Positions 8,501 to 16,965 are shown, counted from the stretch's first letter. The stretch: 32,035 bases of DNA from Aquimarina litoralis (GCF_019295435.1 NZ_WEKL01000108.1:56375-88409), one strand, 5' to 3'. A program made the numbers and translations. Notes: generated by a model not told the origin, from the letters alone.

Positions 8501-11500
8501 TCGAGTAGGAGGAGTTGATTATGAGGCCGAAAATTATTTGAACGAAGGGATTATCTTAGGAGGACAGTCTGATGGTAGTCAAACTTTTGTAACACAAGCA
8601 CCAGATGTTCCGGATATCATTCTGCGTGATCCACCGGGATCTAATAGTTTTGCTTCGATTGAAGCAGGACAAAGTATTACGCTAACGTCTGAAAGAGAAT
8701 ATGAAAAGACCATAGGAGTAGATAATGACACAAAAATCATGCTCGGAGTAACATTTGGAGCTGGTGGAGGATTAGCAGGTCCCGTAATTACAAGTGAAAC
8801 TACAAACAATATTCAGACTGGGATTACAGTAAGTAATGAGTCCGAATATGGGTATGATTTATCCAAAACCTATACGTTTACACAAACCATTTCTACAAGT
8901 GATGATCCTGAATTCGTTGGAGCCGAGGCAGATTTATATATCGGTCAATCAAAGAATTACTTCTATGGGGTTTATGATGATATTCAGGTATCAGAAGAAA
9001 TTATTGGAGATTCAGATTCATATCAACTAACCAACACAGAGGGTTTGGGGATTTATGTAAGTAAACAAAAAGCCATGTATTTTGTTGAGGAACCTTCAGA
9101 AACGTTCTTTGTATACTCTCAAAAGTATATTCTAAATGACCTTATTCCTAGTATAGAATTAATAATTTCTAATATCGATAATGGGATTATTTCTGAAACT
9201 GATCCAGGAGTACTCACAAAAGCAGAATATGAGCAACAAATAAACCTTTGGAGAAAAACGATTCTTGATAATGAAAGAACTAAGTACAGAGCCTTAAATG
9301 ACCGAGCAGCTATAAAAACTGAAGTGGATAACGAAATGGATGACCTCATACAAGAGTTGCAAGATGAGTTATCAAGTGGGACCTCTGTAGGACCAATAGA
9401 AGCAGCCACCTTAGAAGCTCAAATTGATGAAGCTAATGAAATTAAGAGCTTAGTAAGTGAAAATTTTGAAGATAATGTTTCCTTCGATGCAGGAGTAGGC
9501 GAAATCTCAAAAAGTGTTGAAACGGTTACGGTTGAGACCAATACTCTGGAAATGCAGTTAGTCATTGAAGCATATGTGGCATTAGAATTAGGATTCGAAG
9601 TGAATGATTTTGGAGTTATTAATACCACTACCTTTGGAGTCAGAAAAGAGATAGAAAATAATTTTACCGAAGAAAAGGAATATAACTCAATTATATCATA
9701 TACATTAGCAGATGATGATCCTGCCAATCTATTAAGTGTGGATGTGGTAAATGCTTTTGATGGTAATGGACCAGTGTTTAGTACCATTGGAGGTGCTACT
9801 TCTTGTCCATATGAAGGAGCAGAAGAATCTTATTTCTATAACGATGGTTCTTATGATCCAGATGCTATAGAAATTTCAGAATTAGCAGAAGAAGATAGAG
9901 AGCAATTATCCTATGCAACGCAAAAAACCGAAGACCCTATAATTAGTGTAGAGGTTGCCAGCGTAACGAACATTCCAGAAGATAATAAAGCAGAATTTGT
10001 TTTAAAACTCGAAAACAGAGCTGATTTCACAAGTGATGCTGCTAGTTTTAATTATTTTGAGTTATTGGTAGATAACACCACCAATCCTAATAATGCTATA
10101 GTCAATCTTTTTGATAACGGAACCGTAGTATATGTGCCTTATGGACAAGAAATATACTATACATTAACCTTAGAAAAATCAGTATCAGATATCTATGAAT
10201 ATAATGATATTCGTGTGATTTTACAATCTAGATGTGATCCGGTTAATGTGTTTAGCGATGTATATATCTCTGCAGAGTTTGTACCTTCTTGTTCTGAGGT
10301 TGAGGTTACATCACCTCTTGAAAACTGGGTGTATAATAGAGATACAGCATACAATAATGATGGTAGCACCAATCCAATGGCGATCTCATTAAGTGGTTTT
10401 AGCACTACATTTAATAGTTTTCAGAAAATAGATCTGGAATATCGTTTGGCCTCTTCACCAACCTGGTCAAGATTACACACTTACTATACAACTCAGGAAT
10501 TTTATGATGATGCCAGTAATGAAGGACAAACTGATATATCACTTATAACAGAATCTACATTATCACATGCTTTTGATATCGAAGGATTAGCATTGGCTGA
10601 TGGGAACTATGAGTTAAGAGCAAGAACTACCTGTACAAATGATACAGAATATATCTCAGAAGTAATTGCAGGTACTGTAGATTTGAATGCACCTGAGCGT
10701 TTTGGAACGCCGACTCCAACAGACGGAATTCTATCTGCCGGAGAAGATATTCAAGTGAATTTTAATGAAGATATCTTCTTCAATTCAGCGTTGAGTAATA
10801 TCGAGATAAAAGGAGCTACCAATCAATTACCAATTGATAATAATGTATCTCTATATTTTGAAGGCACCAATAATACTGCGGTTATTAGTAATCCAAGTAT
10901 AGCTACAGGTGATTTTACGATCGAGTTTTGGATGAATAATGGTACTACATCATCTAATGCAACTATTTTTAGTCAAGAAGGAGGTACTTTAGAAATCGGT
11001 ATTGCTAATGGAGAATTATACTTTACCCTTGCTGATTTGTCTGCTAGGGGAGTTATCAGTAATGATGGCTTATTCCATCATTATACGTTTACACATCATA
11101 ATAGTACTGGAGAAATCAGTATATATGAAGATGATAGACAGATCGCTGGAGATACCGGAAGTGCCAATATACAGTTTACCAATAGCAATGACTTGATTAT
11201 TGGAGGAAATACCTTTATAGGAAATATACATGCACTTCGTTTTTGGAATAAAAGTATAAGCCTGGAAGAAGCATATGCCAACCGGTATACACAATTAGTG
11301 GGTAATGAAAGTAACCTCATTGGATATTGGCCCATGAATGAAGGACGTGATGCACTCGCTAATGATATTGCCAGATTTAAACATGCACAACTAAACTCAG
11401 TATCCTGGGATATCAAACCCAAAGGAAACTCATATGAGTTTGCAAATGGTCAATATCTAGAATTGGATAATGTATCTTTTGTACAACTTACTAATGAGAT

Positions 11501-14126
11501 GGATGCTACGCTATCTTTTTGGGTAAAAACCGAAAGTACTGATGAAGCTACGTTGTTCTCTAATGGAAGAGGTGATGGCACTGATATCGTGCAATCAAAC
11601 GGATATGCCAATAAATGGTCTATAGATATGTCTGGTACAGGAATGTTATCACTAGAAAGCGAAGGAAACTCCTACCTATTAACGGATACCAGCATTGCAG
11701 ATAATGGATGGCATCACATAGCCATTTTGTTCAATCGTATAGGGTCTTTACAAACCTATGTAGATGGAGATCTGGTATCTTCTAATCCTATGACAAATAT
11801 TGGAGGATTTTCGGGTAGCAAAATCTGGATGGGTGCTAGAGGAAATATAGATCTATCAGGTATAACAACAGTAGATAGAACATTTACCGGTAAGCTCGAT
11901 GAAATTCGTTTATGGAATACAGTGAGAAATGAGGAACAGATCATACGCGATCAATATAATGAAATAGATACCGAAAGTATAGGTTTAATGCTATATGCAA
12001 GAATGAATGACCCAGAAAATGGAACCAATGATGGTCCTAGATATTATCATCAAGATGCCAATGAAACCATCAATCTGACCAATTCAATTCTTTCTGGAGG
12101 CACCGTTAATTACACCGACGATACACCAGCAATTCAACCAGAAAGAACTACAGTGAAGTTTGATGTAAATCATGTAATTAATGAAGATGAAATGATTTTA
12201 GAGCCTTCTATAACTGATTGGGCGTCCCTTGAAGGTCAGATTGTGGACATCACAGTACATCGAATGTTTGATGCTGCTAATAATATGCAATTATCACCTA
12301 TAACATGGACTGCTTATATCAATAGAAATGAAGTAAGTTGGTATGCCGAAGGATTTAATGAAGTTGTAGAGATGATTCAGGATAATGGAACGTCTAGTAC
12401 TTTTGAGATTACTGTACTCAATAAAGGTGGTAATGAACAATCGTATGCAATTACTAATATTCCTAATTGGATGACCTTAAGTTCTTCTTCAGGAACTATC
12501 GCACCAGATAGTAAAGAAATAATAACAGTTACGATCGATGGCGAACTTGCGCCTGGTGATTATCTTGAAGATCTGTATCTCGAAACTGATTTTGGTTTTG
12601 ATCAAAAGCTTCAAGTTGCTGTAAAAGTATTAAGTGAAGAACCCGATTGGACTATTGATCCTAGTAGTTTTGATTATAGTATGAATCTGGTTGGTAGACT
12701 TAAAATTGATGGTGTTTTCTCAGATGATATGTATGATAAGATTGCAGCATTCCATGATGGAAACGTTCGGGGAGTTGTTGATTTAGAGTATAATGATGCA
12801 TATAATGAATACTTTGCTTTTATAACTATCTACAGTAATATTATTCAGGGAGAAGAAATCACATTCAGTATTTGGGATGCTTCTCAAGGAAAAATTCTTC
12901 AGGCTTCTGTAGATGGTCTCGAGACGATAACATTTGTAGAAAATGAAGTTATGGGAACACTAAGTTCACCGATAATTTTTGAAAATACAGATGAAGAAAT
13001 ACAGCAGATTAACCTAAATCAGGGATGGACCTGGATATCCCTACATATCGAAGACGAAAACTTAACAGACCTGAATGTTTTAACCGAAGGAATGAATCTT
13101 GAAACATCTGATAGAATTCTAAGTCACGCTCCATCCTTATTAGAAACATTTTATGAAGATACTTCGGGAGGAAACTGGTCAGGAACCATTGGTGCTAATG
13201 GAGGCTTATCAACTACTAAGATGTATAAAATGTATCTTGCCAATTCAGAAACACTATCTATTACTGGAAGTCCTGTAGACGCCAATACTTGGGAGTTTGA
13301 GATAAAAGAAAACTGGAACTGGCTTCCATTTATTATCGGAAGCAGCCAGTCGATTAATGAAGCAATGGCTTATTTTGAAGCAGCAGATGGGGATATCATT
13401 AAATCACAAAACCTATTTGCGGTATACGATCCAATCAATGGATGGGTTGGTACCTTAACATATCTGGAACCAGGACAAGGATATATGATAAGCTCTAGTA
13501 TCGATCAAAACTTCCGCTACCCAACATATTTAGATAGATCCATTAACAAAATTGCTGTTCAAAAAGCAAAGAATCAACCTAAAATAACGGCAGAGTTCAC
13601 AAAGTATGCACAAAACATGAATGCTATTGTTCAATTGCCAGAGGGATACCACTCTTTATATGCCTATGATGAGAAAGGTACTTTGAAAGCTACTTCAAAG
13701 GTTCAAAATATAGCAGGAGTAGATCTGGTATTTAGTACAATCTATGGAGATACTGATGAAAAGTTAACTTTCTATGTAGGAAATGACAAGGAACAAAAAG
13801 AAACCTCTTATAGTTTTGATTTTAGAGGCAATAGTATGTTAGGAACCTTACATGATCCGATTGTACTAGAAAATGTTGATATGTCTATAAATGTGTTCCC
13901 AAATCCTTTTGCACAGGATGTAACAATCGAAATCAATGCATTAAAAAGTCAAACGGTAACCGTTAGACTTTATAATCTTACTAATCAATTGGTCGTATCA
14001 ACAATGAAACAAGTAGTACCTGGAAAGAATACCTTAAAAATGAATTCTAATCTTTCACAAGGGACCTATTTCTTGCAAATTGAAACTGGTGATGCTGTAA
14101 TTACAAAGAAATTGATTAAAAAATAA
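5574..14126 (+). CDS. giant LamG-domain T9SS surface protein (2850 aa)
   Basis: Signal peptide at 1-20 (MKKILVALGLLLLGTEAFAQ). LamG-like jelly-roll domains lie at about 205-420, 1755-1943 and 1955-2136 (cues: TLQAWIRPAQ; DFTIEFWMNNG; ATLSFWVKTES, each followed by a YINGREI-, YEDDRQI- or YVDGDLV-type strand). The first is followed by carboxypeptidase-regulatory-like beta domains (SDSNGNYEITSIPYSGSGES). Residues about 1018-1160 form an alternating polar/hydrophobic region, followed by a coiled coil at about 1218-1270. Residues about 2355-2470 repeat the N-terminal domain of the next gene. The C-terminus (about 2771-2850, SINVFPNPFAQDV to KKLIKK) is a T9SS type A sorting domain, so it should cross the outer membrane by T9SS. 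LamG domains usually bind glycans or proteins, so an adhesin is the likeliest role; no catalytic motif was seen. The frame is intact across 8.5 kb. Confidence 0.85.
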   Translation: MKKILVALGLLLLGTEAFAQDGAQHVTASQTIQSNGYSIQVGVPYLGQNINSIDRTINPVDVRFPWDILYLYNTFEEESFDVSKGYFGDKVLLIWSIRNNIDDITNIKIYRREFGTIDYDFISNVSPIATEYEDEYVEGGVLYEYKVEAEGVSDIEELYNTYITGIGYRSPTAVVTGNISYEGGNPVKDVIIKATPQGSNINTGSALVIPAAGQVEIEGIENPITSSTTLQAWIRPAQAYTNDSENPIRVFGLRSSNNPLSSENPLEIKAQVLIGSNIFKVTIAGSEYLLENYYPSGNLNARGDDELLPIANLNTDYVHLSVVLKDGSIPVVYINGREISQTYRDEVHNTLVDADASYVAPYFQVTVPTQTVSMKIDGNDTNWDDIYIGGDREALVDEIRIWKNVLDPEDIRTDFKRYISGNYANLIAYLTANEGIGEYAYDFSRNGFNYNKNHGKLYDAYTADSDKISWISGSGNIPTSDQLGILGVSDSNGNYEITSIPYSGSGESFTITPLYGQHQFEPNQQLVFLGQGAEVINKIDFTDTSSFIFKGKVLYDTQGVFPSFVEVNGGSFSGLTDGDEYVSGPGILDEGYNYYTKGTEKFYKGQYTYNDNGTPNDDTDDYLERYANIPSEEVQVFIDGEIVLDENNVPVTSDDEGNFEISVPIGNHYITVKKDGHEFVYSGRFPAETDEFYEFFEDAEESVIFVDTTRVTVVGRVVGGTVEAQKSIGFGANGTYTGSYTDDDSNIQEVEISSINNIGAANMSLGYTPSGGSVTEYTKFGFTTNSETGEYRVSVLPLNYEIDQITGLLIPNNNAINILSANESVNLSSVPTMETPVYEYPDGSFEEGDAYHFEKSFTYRTTPVLRVVKQTSDSEIEVNDEMISTDGFEYPVYTQFGTYEIELNSFERYINYDGAEEVEDLVAVTDGELNITNNLALAGSETITTDATDASIIKYSFKAGLPAISLPFTNTLNVQYRVGGVDYEAENYLNEGIILGGQSDGSQTFVTQAPDVPDIILRDPPGSNSFASIEAGQSITLTSEREYEKTIGVDNDTKIMLGVTFGAGGGLAGPVITSETTNNIQTGITVSNESEYGYDLSKTYTFTQTISTSDDPEFVGAEADLYIGQSKNYFYGVYDDIQVSEEIIGDSDSYQLTNTEGLGIYVSKQKAMYFVEEPSETFFVYSQKYILNDLIPSIELIISNIDNGIISETDPGVLTKAEYEQQINLWRKTILDNERTKYRALNDRAAIKTEVDNEMDDLIQELQDELSSGTSVGPIEAATLEAQIDEANEIKSLVSENFEDNVSFDAGVGEISKSVETVTVETNTLEMQLVIEAYVALELGFEVNDFGVINTTTFGVRKEIENNFTEEKEYNSIISYTLADDDPANLLSVDVVNAFDGNGPVFSTIGGATSCPYEGAEESYFYNDGSYDPDAIEISELAEEDREQLSYATQKTEDPIISVEVASVTNIPEDNKAEFVLKLENRADFTSDAASFNYFELLVDNTTNPNNAIVNLFDNGTVVYVPYGQEIYYTLTLEKSVSDIYEYNDIRVILQSRCDPVNVFSDVYISAEFVPSCSEVEVTSPLENWVYNRDTAYNNDGSTNPMAISLSGFSTTFNSFQKIDLEYRLASSPTWSRLHTYYTTQEFYDDASNEGQTDISLITESTLSHAFDIEGLALADGNYELRARTTCTNDTEYISEVIAGTVDLNAPERFGTPTPTDGILSAGEDIQVNFNEDIFFNSALSNIEIKGATNQLPIDNNVSLYFEGTNNTAVISNPSIATGDFTIEFWMNNGTTSSNATIFSQEGGTLEIGIANGELYFTLADLSARGVISNDGLFHHYTFTHHNSTGEISIYEDDRQIAGDTGSANIQFTNSNDLIIGGNTFIGNIHALRFWNKSISLEEAYANRYTQLVGNESNLIGYWPMNEGRDALANDIARFKHAQLNSVSWDIKPKGNSYEFANGQYLELDNVSFVQLTNEMDATLSFWVKTESTDEATLFSNGRGDGTDIVQSNGYANKWSIDMSGTGMLSLESEGNSYLLTDTSIADNGWHHIAILFNRIGSLQTYVDGDLVSSNPMTNIGGFSGSKIWMGARGNIDLSGITTVDRTFTGKLDEIRLWNTVRNEEQIIRDQYNEIDTESIGLMLYARMNDPENGTNDGPRYYHQDANETINLTNSILSGGTVNYTDDTPAIQPERTTVKFDVNHVINEDEMILEPSITDWASLEGQIVDITVHRMFDAANNMQLSPITWTAYINRNEVSWYAEGFNEVVEMIQDNGTSSTFEITVLNKGGNEQSYAITNIPNWMTLSSSSGTIAPDSKEIITVTIDGELAPGDYLEDLYLETDFGFDQKLQVAVKVLSEEPDWTIDPSSFDYSMNLVGRLKIDGVFSDDMYDKIAAFHDGNVRGVVDLEYNDAYNEYFAFITIYSNIIQGEEITFSIWDASQGKILQASVDGLETITFVENEVMGTLSSPIIFENTDEEIQQINLNQGWTWISLHIEDENLTDLNVLTEGMNLETSDRILSHAPSLLETFYEDTSGGNWSGTIGANGGLSTTKMYKMYLANSETLSITGSPVDANTWEFEIKENWNWLPFIIGSSQSINEAMAYFEAADGDIIKSQNLFAVYDPINGWVGTLTYLEPGQGYMISSSIDQNFRYPTYLDRSINKIAVQKAKNQPKITAEFTKYAQNMNAIVQLPEGYHSLYAYDEKGTLKATSKVQNIAGVDLVFSTIYGDTDEKLTFYVGNDKEQKETSYSFDFRGNSMLGTLHDPIVLENVDMSINVFPNPFAQDVTIEINALKSQTVTVRLYNLTNQLVVSTMKQVVPGKNTLKMNSNLSQGTYFLQIETGDAVITKKLIKK

Positions 14127-14142
14127 AAGTTAAAATGATTAT

Positions 14143-14276
14143 AGAGGTAGTCCAAAAAGTTATGCTAGAATGTCGAACTGAGCTTGTCGAAGTTATTAAA
14201 CTATCGAACTTTCAATATGTCTTCGACAGGTTCAGACTGACAAATACAAGCTTTTAACACTTTTTAGATAGCCTCT
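14143..14276. repeat. REP-like inverted-repeat element inside an operon
   Basis: Inner arms of 22 nt at 14171-14192 (TGTCGAACTGAGCTTGTCGA and two more bases) and 14221-14242 are inverted copies that differ at about five positions. Outer arms (AGAGGTAGTC... from 14143; ...TAGCCTCT to 14276) continue the pairing imperfectly. The core GAGCTTGTCGAAG is a motif I associate with dispersed palindromic repeats in flavobacterial genomes. It occupies nearly all of the 171 nt between the giant gene and the next gene and can form a long hairpin, so it may partially terminate transcription or protect mRNA ends. Confidence 0.6.
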
Positions 14277-14297
14277 TAATTCAAAAAATATAAATAG

Positions 14298-15212
14298 ATG
14301 AAAAAACATCAAATATACCTATTATGGTTTTTGCTAGTGGGATGGTATTCGTTTGCACAATCACCAAATTGGCAGGTTAACGAAAATAATTTTCAATACA
14401 CCATGTCATTTGTAGCCTTCTTAAATTTAGATGGACAAGATCTAAACGATCCTGATGATCGTGTTGCTGCTTTTGTGAATAATGAATGCCGAGGTGTTAC
14501 TAATCTTACTTATGTAGTTAGTGAAAATAAGTACTATGCATATCTTACCGTGTTTTCGAACAACAATGGCGAAACTATCGAATTTAAAATTTATGATGCA
14601 TCTAATGATGTGGTTAGAGATATTGAGGCAACAGAAACTTTTGAAATAAATCAGCATTACGGGGATCTTTTTCAAGCATTTAGTATTGCAAGTCCACAAT
14701 TAAATAGCGTGGCTAATCTTCTTAGTTTTGACTTTGTAGAAGTATCTGTTAATGATCAGGTTTTTAATGAAAATCAAATTACTTTATATCTTAATGAAAA
14801 CGTAGATAGAACAAGTTTAAATGCAGTGTATGCGGTAAGTCCCGGAGCCAAACTTTATCTGAATAGAGAAGAACTTACATCTGGATCCAACAACTTAGAT
14901 TTTACGAATCCTATTAGTTTTGAAGTCTTATCCGAAGATAAATCAGTTAGTAAAACGTATACAGTGTTGGTAAATATAAATTCAGCAGATTTCAAGTTTT
15001 ACAAAAAAGATGCAGTATGCTATACCGGAGGAGCTATAAAAATTACTTCGGTTACAGATGGTGAAGATGTTATTTTACTAAAAGATAATGAAATCTTACA
15101 GTCCGGAACCTTATCTAACGGTGAACTGATCTTTAATGATCTGGTAACAGGATCGTATACAGTAAGAGTATCTGATAATAGTAAAGTGATCACCATTAAT
15201 CAAAAAAACTAA
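14298..15212 (+). CDS. secreted beta-sandwich protein sharing a domain with the giant
   Basis: A 304-residue protein with signal peptide 1-21 (MKKHQIYLLWFLLVGWYSFA). Residues about 22-135 (SPNWQVNENNFQYTMSFVAF, DDRVAAFVNNECRGV, YYAYLTVFSNN, IEFKIYDAS) clearly repeat residues about 2355-2470 of the upstream giant (DWTIDPSSFDYSMNLVG, DKIAAFHDGNVRGV, EYFAFITIYSN, ITFSIWDAS). Residues about 140-230 look like a cadherin-like or DUF5018-type beta-sandwich ending KTYTVLVNI. The last 75 residues form another short beta domain. There is no T9SS sorting domain or lipobox, so it is exported to the periplasm or rides with a partner. Its stop is followed after 2 nt by the next ATG, so it is co-transcribed with the lipoprotein. 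Function unknown; an accessory of the giant is plausible. Confidence 0.7.
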   Translation: MKKHQIYLLWFLLVGWYSFAQSPNWQVNENNFQYTMSFVAFLNLDGQDLNDPDDRVAAFVNNECRGVTNLTYVVSENKYYAYLTVFSNNNGETIEFKIYDASNDVVRDIEATETFEINQHYGDLFQAFSIASPQLNSVANLLSFDFVEVSVNDQVFNENQITLYLNENVDRTSLNAVYAVSPGAKLYLNREELTSGSNNLDFTNPISFEVLSEDKSVSKTYTVLVNINSADFKFYKKDAVCYTGGAIKITSVTDGEDVILLKDNEILQSGTLSNGELIFNDLVTGSYTVRVSDNSKVITINQKN

Positions 15213-15214
15213 AA

Positions 15215-15604
15215 ATGAAAAAATATATAGCAATAAACCTATTATTGGTTTCCATTTTATTCTATAATTGTTCTAATGAGGATGATGTTACTACTTTTGT
15301 TCCCATATCCATAAACTTTGCATATCCTGATGGGACTGTTATCCTGGAGGATGATTGTATAAACCCTGCTGAACAGTTCTCCATTGCAATTGGCGTAAAT
15401 ACTTTTGGAGTTGGTCCTTCTATACCTACCAAAGTAGATTATACGGTAAATGGAGCTTTATATAGTACAACTTTCACAAACGACGAGATCAAAATGATAC
15501 CTATAACCCTGCAAGAAGGGACGAATATAGCTCAAATTGTGAATAATGGACGCTCAAGTACAATACATATTACAACTCAAGATGATTTTGTTTTGGTAGA
15601 ATAA
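15215..15604 (+). CDS. small lipoprotein, probably surface-exposed
   Basis: A 129-residue protein with a type II signal: MKKYIAINLLLVSILFYNC, with the lipidated cysteine at residue 19. SNEDD follows the cysteine; an acidic run there fits the Bacteroidota lipoprotein export signal that sends lipoproteins to the outer face of the outer membrane. The remainder is beta-rich (VDYTVNGALYSTTFTNDEIK) with one further Cys, and resembles a short Ig-like or cadherin-like sandwich. It is the last gene of the operon, 2 nt after the previous stop and 26 nt before a strong terminator. It could anchor or assist the secreted proteins encoded upstream. Family not recognised. Confidence 0.65.
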   Translation: MKKYIAINLLLVSILFYNCSNEDDVTTFVPISINFAYPDGTVILEDDCINPAEQFSIAIGVNTFGVGPSIPTKVDYTVNGALYSTTFTNDEIKMIPITLQEGTNIAQIVNNGRSSTIHITTQDDFVLVE

Positions 15605-15630
15605 ACATATACCCTATATCATAAGAATGT

Positions 15631-15670
15631 AAAAAGAGGCTATTCGATTTTTAGAATAGTCTCTTTTTTT
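15631..15670 (+). terminator. rho-independent terminator of the LamG operon
   Basis: Stem AAAAAGAGGCTATTC (15631-15645) pairs with GAATAGTCTCTTTTTT (15654-15669) with one G-T pair and an 8-nt loop, and the right arm runs into seven Ts. The A-rich left flank makes it potentially bidirectional. It ends the collar-LamG-lipoprotein operon. Confidence 0.85.
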
Positions 15671-15871
15671 ACAACATTTTGGTAAATAAAACACCTCAAA
15701 AAAAATAGTATTCCAACCCTCTAAAGATGTTTTACCCATTCGTTTAAAGTAGTAGTGATGCATATAAATCATATTAGTTCTTCCCGATTACTATAAATCA
15801 AGGCTAATTTCCCAGATGTACTCTAATAACAAAAATGTTTTAATTACCTGAAAATCATATGTTTAAAATTA
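15671..15871. other. intergenic stretch between the two modules
   Basis: About 200 AT-rich bases between the terminator and promoter copy D. No ORF, hairpin or repeat is seen in it. Confidence 0.4.
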
Positions 15872-15930
15872 TGTACCCTAATATGTCCCCCCTCTTTTTT
15901 TAGAAAAAACAGATTTTGTTGGTTACTTCG
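15872..15930 (+). promoter_or_regulatory. recurring tandem-half-site promoter, copy D
   Basis: Half-sites TGTACCC (15872-15878) and TGTCCCC (15884-15890) start 12 bp apart. A T7 run, AGAAAAAAC and TTACTTCG (15923-15930) follow, with the G 46 bp from the second half-site; the -7-like element has one change from TTTG. GTTTAA is at 15937-15942. The microprotein ATG is 22 nt after the -7-like element, matching copy A. Confidence 0.55.
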
Positions 15931-15951
15931 TACTGTGTTTAACAACCAACT

Positions 15952-16116
15952 ATGATACGGTTTATAAAAAAGATGTTTACTCTTAAAAAATCGGATCTCC
16001 AGTTTGATATAATTCATGATTTAGAAATAGAAAATAAAAAACTGGAAGACATCCTACATAAATTAAAGGATTTAGAAAAAGAGTTAAAGCTAACAAATCA
16101 AAAAGAAAAGATATGA
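15952..16116 (+). CDS. coiled-coil microprotein (54 aa), second copy
   Basis: The N-terminus is hydrophobic and basic (MIRFIKKMFTLKKSDLQF) and the rest a charged heptad-like helix (KLEDILHKLKDLEKELKL). It matches the 53-aa protein at 2371 in length, layout and genomic position relative to its promoter. Its TGA (16114-16116) overlaps the ATG of the next gene (16113) as ATGA, so the two are almost certainly translationally coupled, which supports it being real. No known domain. The amphipathic start could dock to the membrane and the coiled coil could bind the adjacent STAS-like or regulator proteins (inference). Confidence 0.65.
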   Translation: MIRFIKKMFTLKKSDLQFDIIHDLEIENKKLEDILHKLKDLEKELKLTNQKEKI

Positions 16117-16523
16117 GTACAGTACAGGCATACCCAATGGCAGAACCAGTTTCTATATCATATACGCCTCCTACGTGGAAACATAGAATGAATGTAGAGT
16201 ATATAGAAATTGATTTTTCTGGACTTCATACAGAAGAAGAAGTGATCCAATGCGTTTCGGATGCTGCTGAAATGGGGTTACAAAGATATGACAAAACCGT
16301 ACGTGCATTGGTATATGCAAAAGGAATGAAAACCAGTCCAAAAGCCATGCGAACAATAAAAAAATTAGGTAAAACAGTACAGCCTAAGCTTAAAAAATCA
16401 GCATTGGTAGGCTCCGTTGGGATTGTATCTCTACTAATGAAAATATATGTTAGTTATACGGGTAGTAAAATCAAGTTTTTTACGGATAGAGAAGCCGCTA
16501 TTAAGTATTTGATCAACGATTAA
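16113..16523 (+). CDS. STAS/SpoIIAA-like protein, first of three paralogues
   Basis: 136 residues, no signal peptide or membrane segment. Pattern: WKHRMNVEYIEIDFSGL, a helix, then VRALVYAKGM, a basic helix (AMRTIKKLGKTVQPKLKKSA), LVGSVGIVSLLMKIYVSYTG, and KFFTDREAAIKYLIND at the end. The order beta strand / helix / strand / KKSAlVG / FxDxEAAixYL resembles the SpoIIAA-like (STAS/SEC14 fold) family of small bacterial proteins, whose biochemical role is poorly known; some STAS proteins antagonise anti-sigma factors. It overlaps the microprotein by 4 nt and is followed by two paralogues. Compared with the others it has a longer N-terminus (residues 1-20). Being in an operon that ends in an HTH regulator suggests a signalling or switch role. 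Confidence 0.55.
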   Translation: MSTVQAYPMAEPVSISYTPPTWKHRMNVEYIEIDFSGLHTEEEVIQCVSDAAEMGLQRYDKTVRALVYAKGMKTSPKAMRTIKKLGKTVQPKLKKSALVGSVGIVSLLMKIYVSYTGSKIKFFTDREAAIKYLIND

Positions 16524-16561
16524 AATGCCTATAAGAAATCTTTATACAAATTAGTCGAGAC

Positions 16562-16951
16562 ATGGCAAAAGAACATATACATATGATCTATAAACAACCT
16601 CAATGGAAACATGCTAATAATATAGAATATATAGAAATGGACTTTACCAGTTACAAATCTGATGAGCTAATCATAAGACATTATACAGAAGCATGTGATA
16701 TGATTTTAAAGAGGCCTGATAAAAGTTCGAGAGTACTAGTAAATGCCAAAGGAGTAATCATCAGTACGAAGACAATGCGAGTAATCAAAGAAATCGGAAA
16801 AAGAACACAACGAGGCGTAAAAAAATCAGCCATCGTAGGAACCTTAGGCATAACTACATTGATGATGAAGATTTATGTAAGCTATACAGGTAGTCCGGTA
16901 AAGTTTTTTACGGATCGAGAAGCAGCTATCAAGTATTTGATTAATAATTAA
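16562..16951 (+). CDS. STAS/SpoIIAA-like protein, second paralogue
   Basis: 129 residues. It is closest to the first copy in the C-terminal half, where the last stretch is almost the same (VKFFTDREAAIKYLINN), and to the third copy in the N-terminal half (EYIEMDFTSY, then ELIIRHYTEACDMIL). Cytoplasmic by composition and basic in the centre (IKEIGKRTQRGVKKSAIVG). The gene lies 38 nt after the first and 14 nt before the third, in the same direction. The tandem array points to duplication followed by mosaic divergence. Function unknown beyond the fold guess. Confidence 0.55.
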   Translation: MAKEHIHMIYKQPQWKHANNIEYIEMDFTSYKSDELIIRHYTEACDMILKRPDKSSRVLVNAKGVIISTKTMRVIKEIGKRTQRGVKKSAIVGTLGITTLMMKIYVSYTGSPVKFFTDREAAIKYLINN

Positions 16952-16965
16952 GAATTCCTGAAGAA

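Noticed and set aside
8579-9787. Minus-strand frames of 76-122 aa inside the LamG giant
   Set aside because: Composition is that of reversed coding sequence, no domain or start signal is seen, and they lie wholly inside an intact 2850-aa gene.
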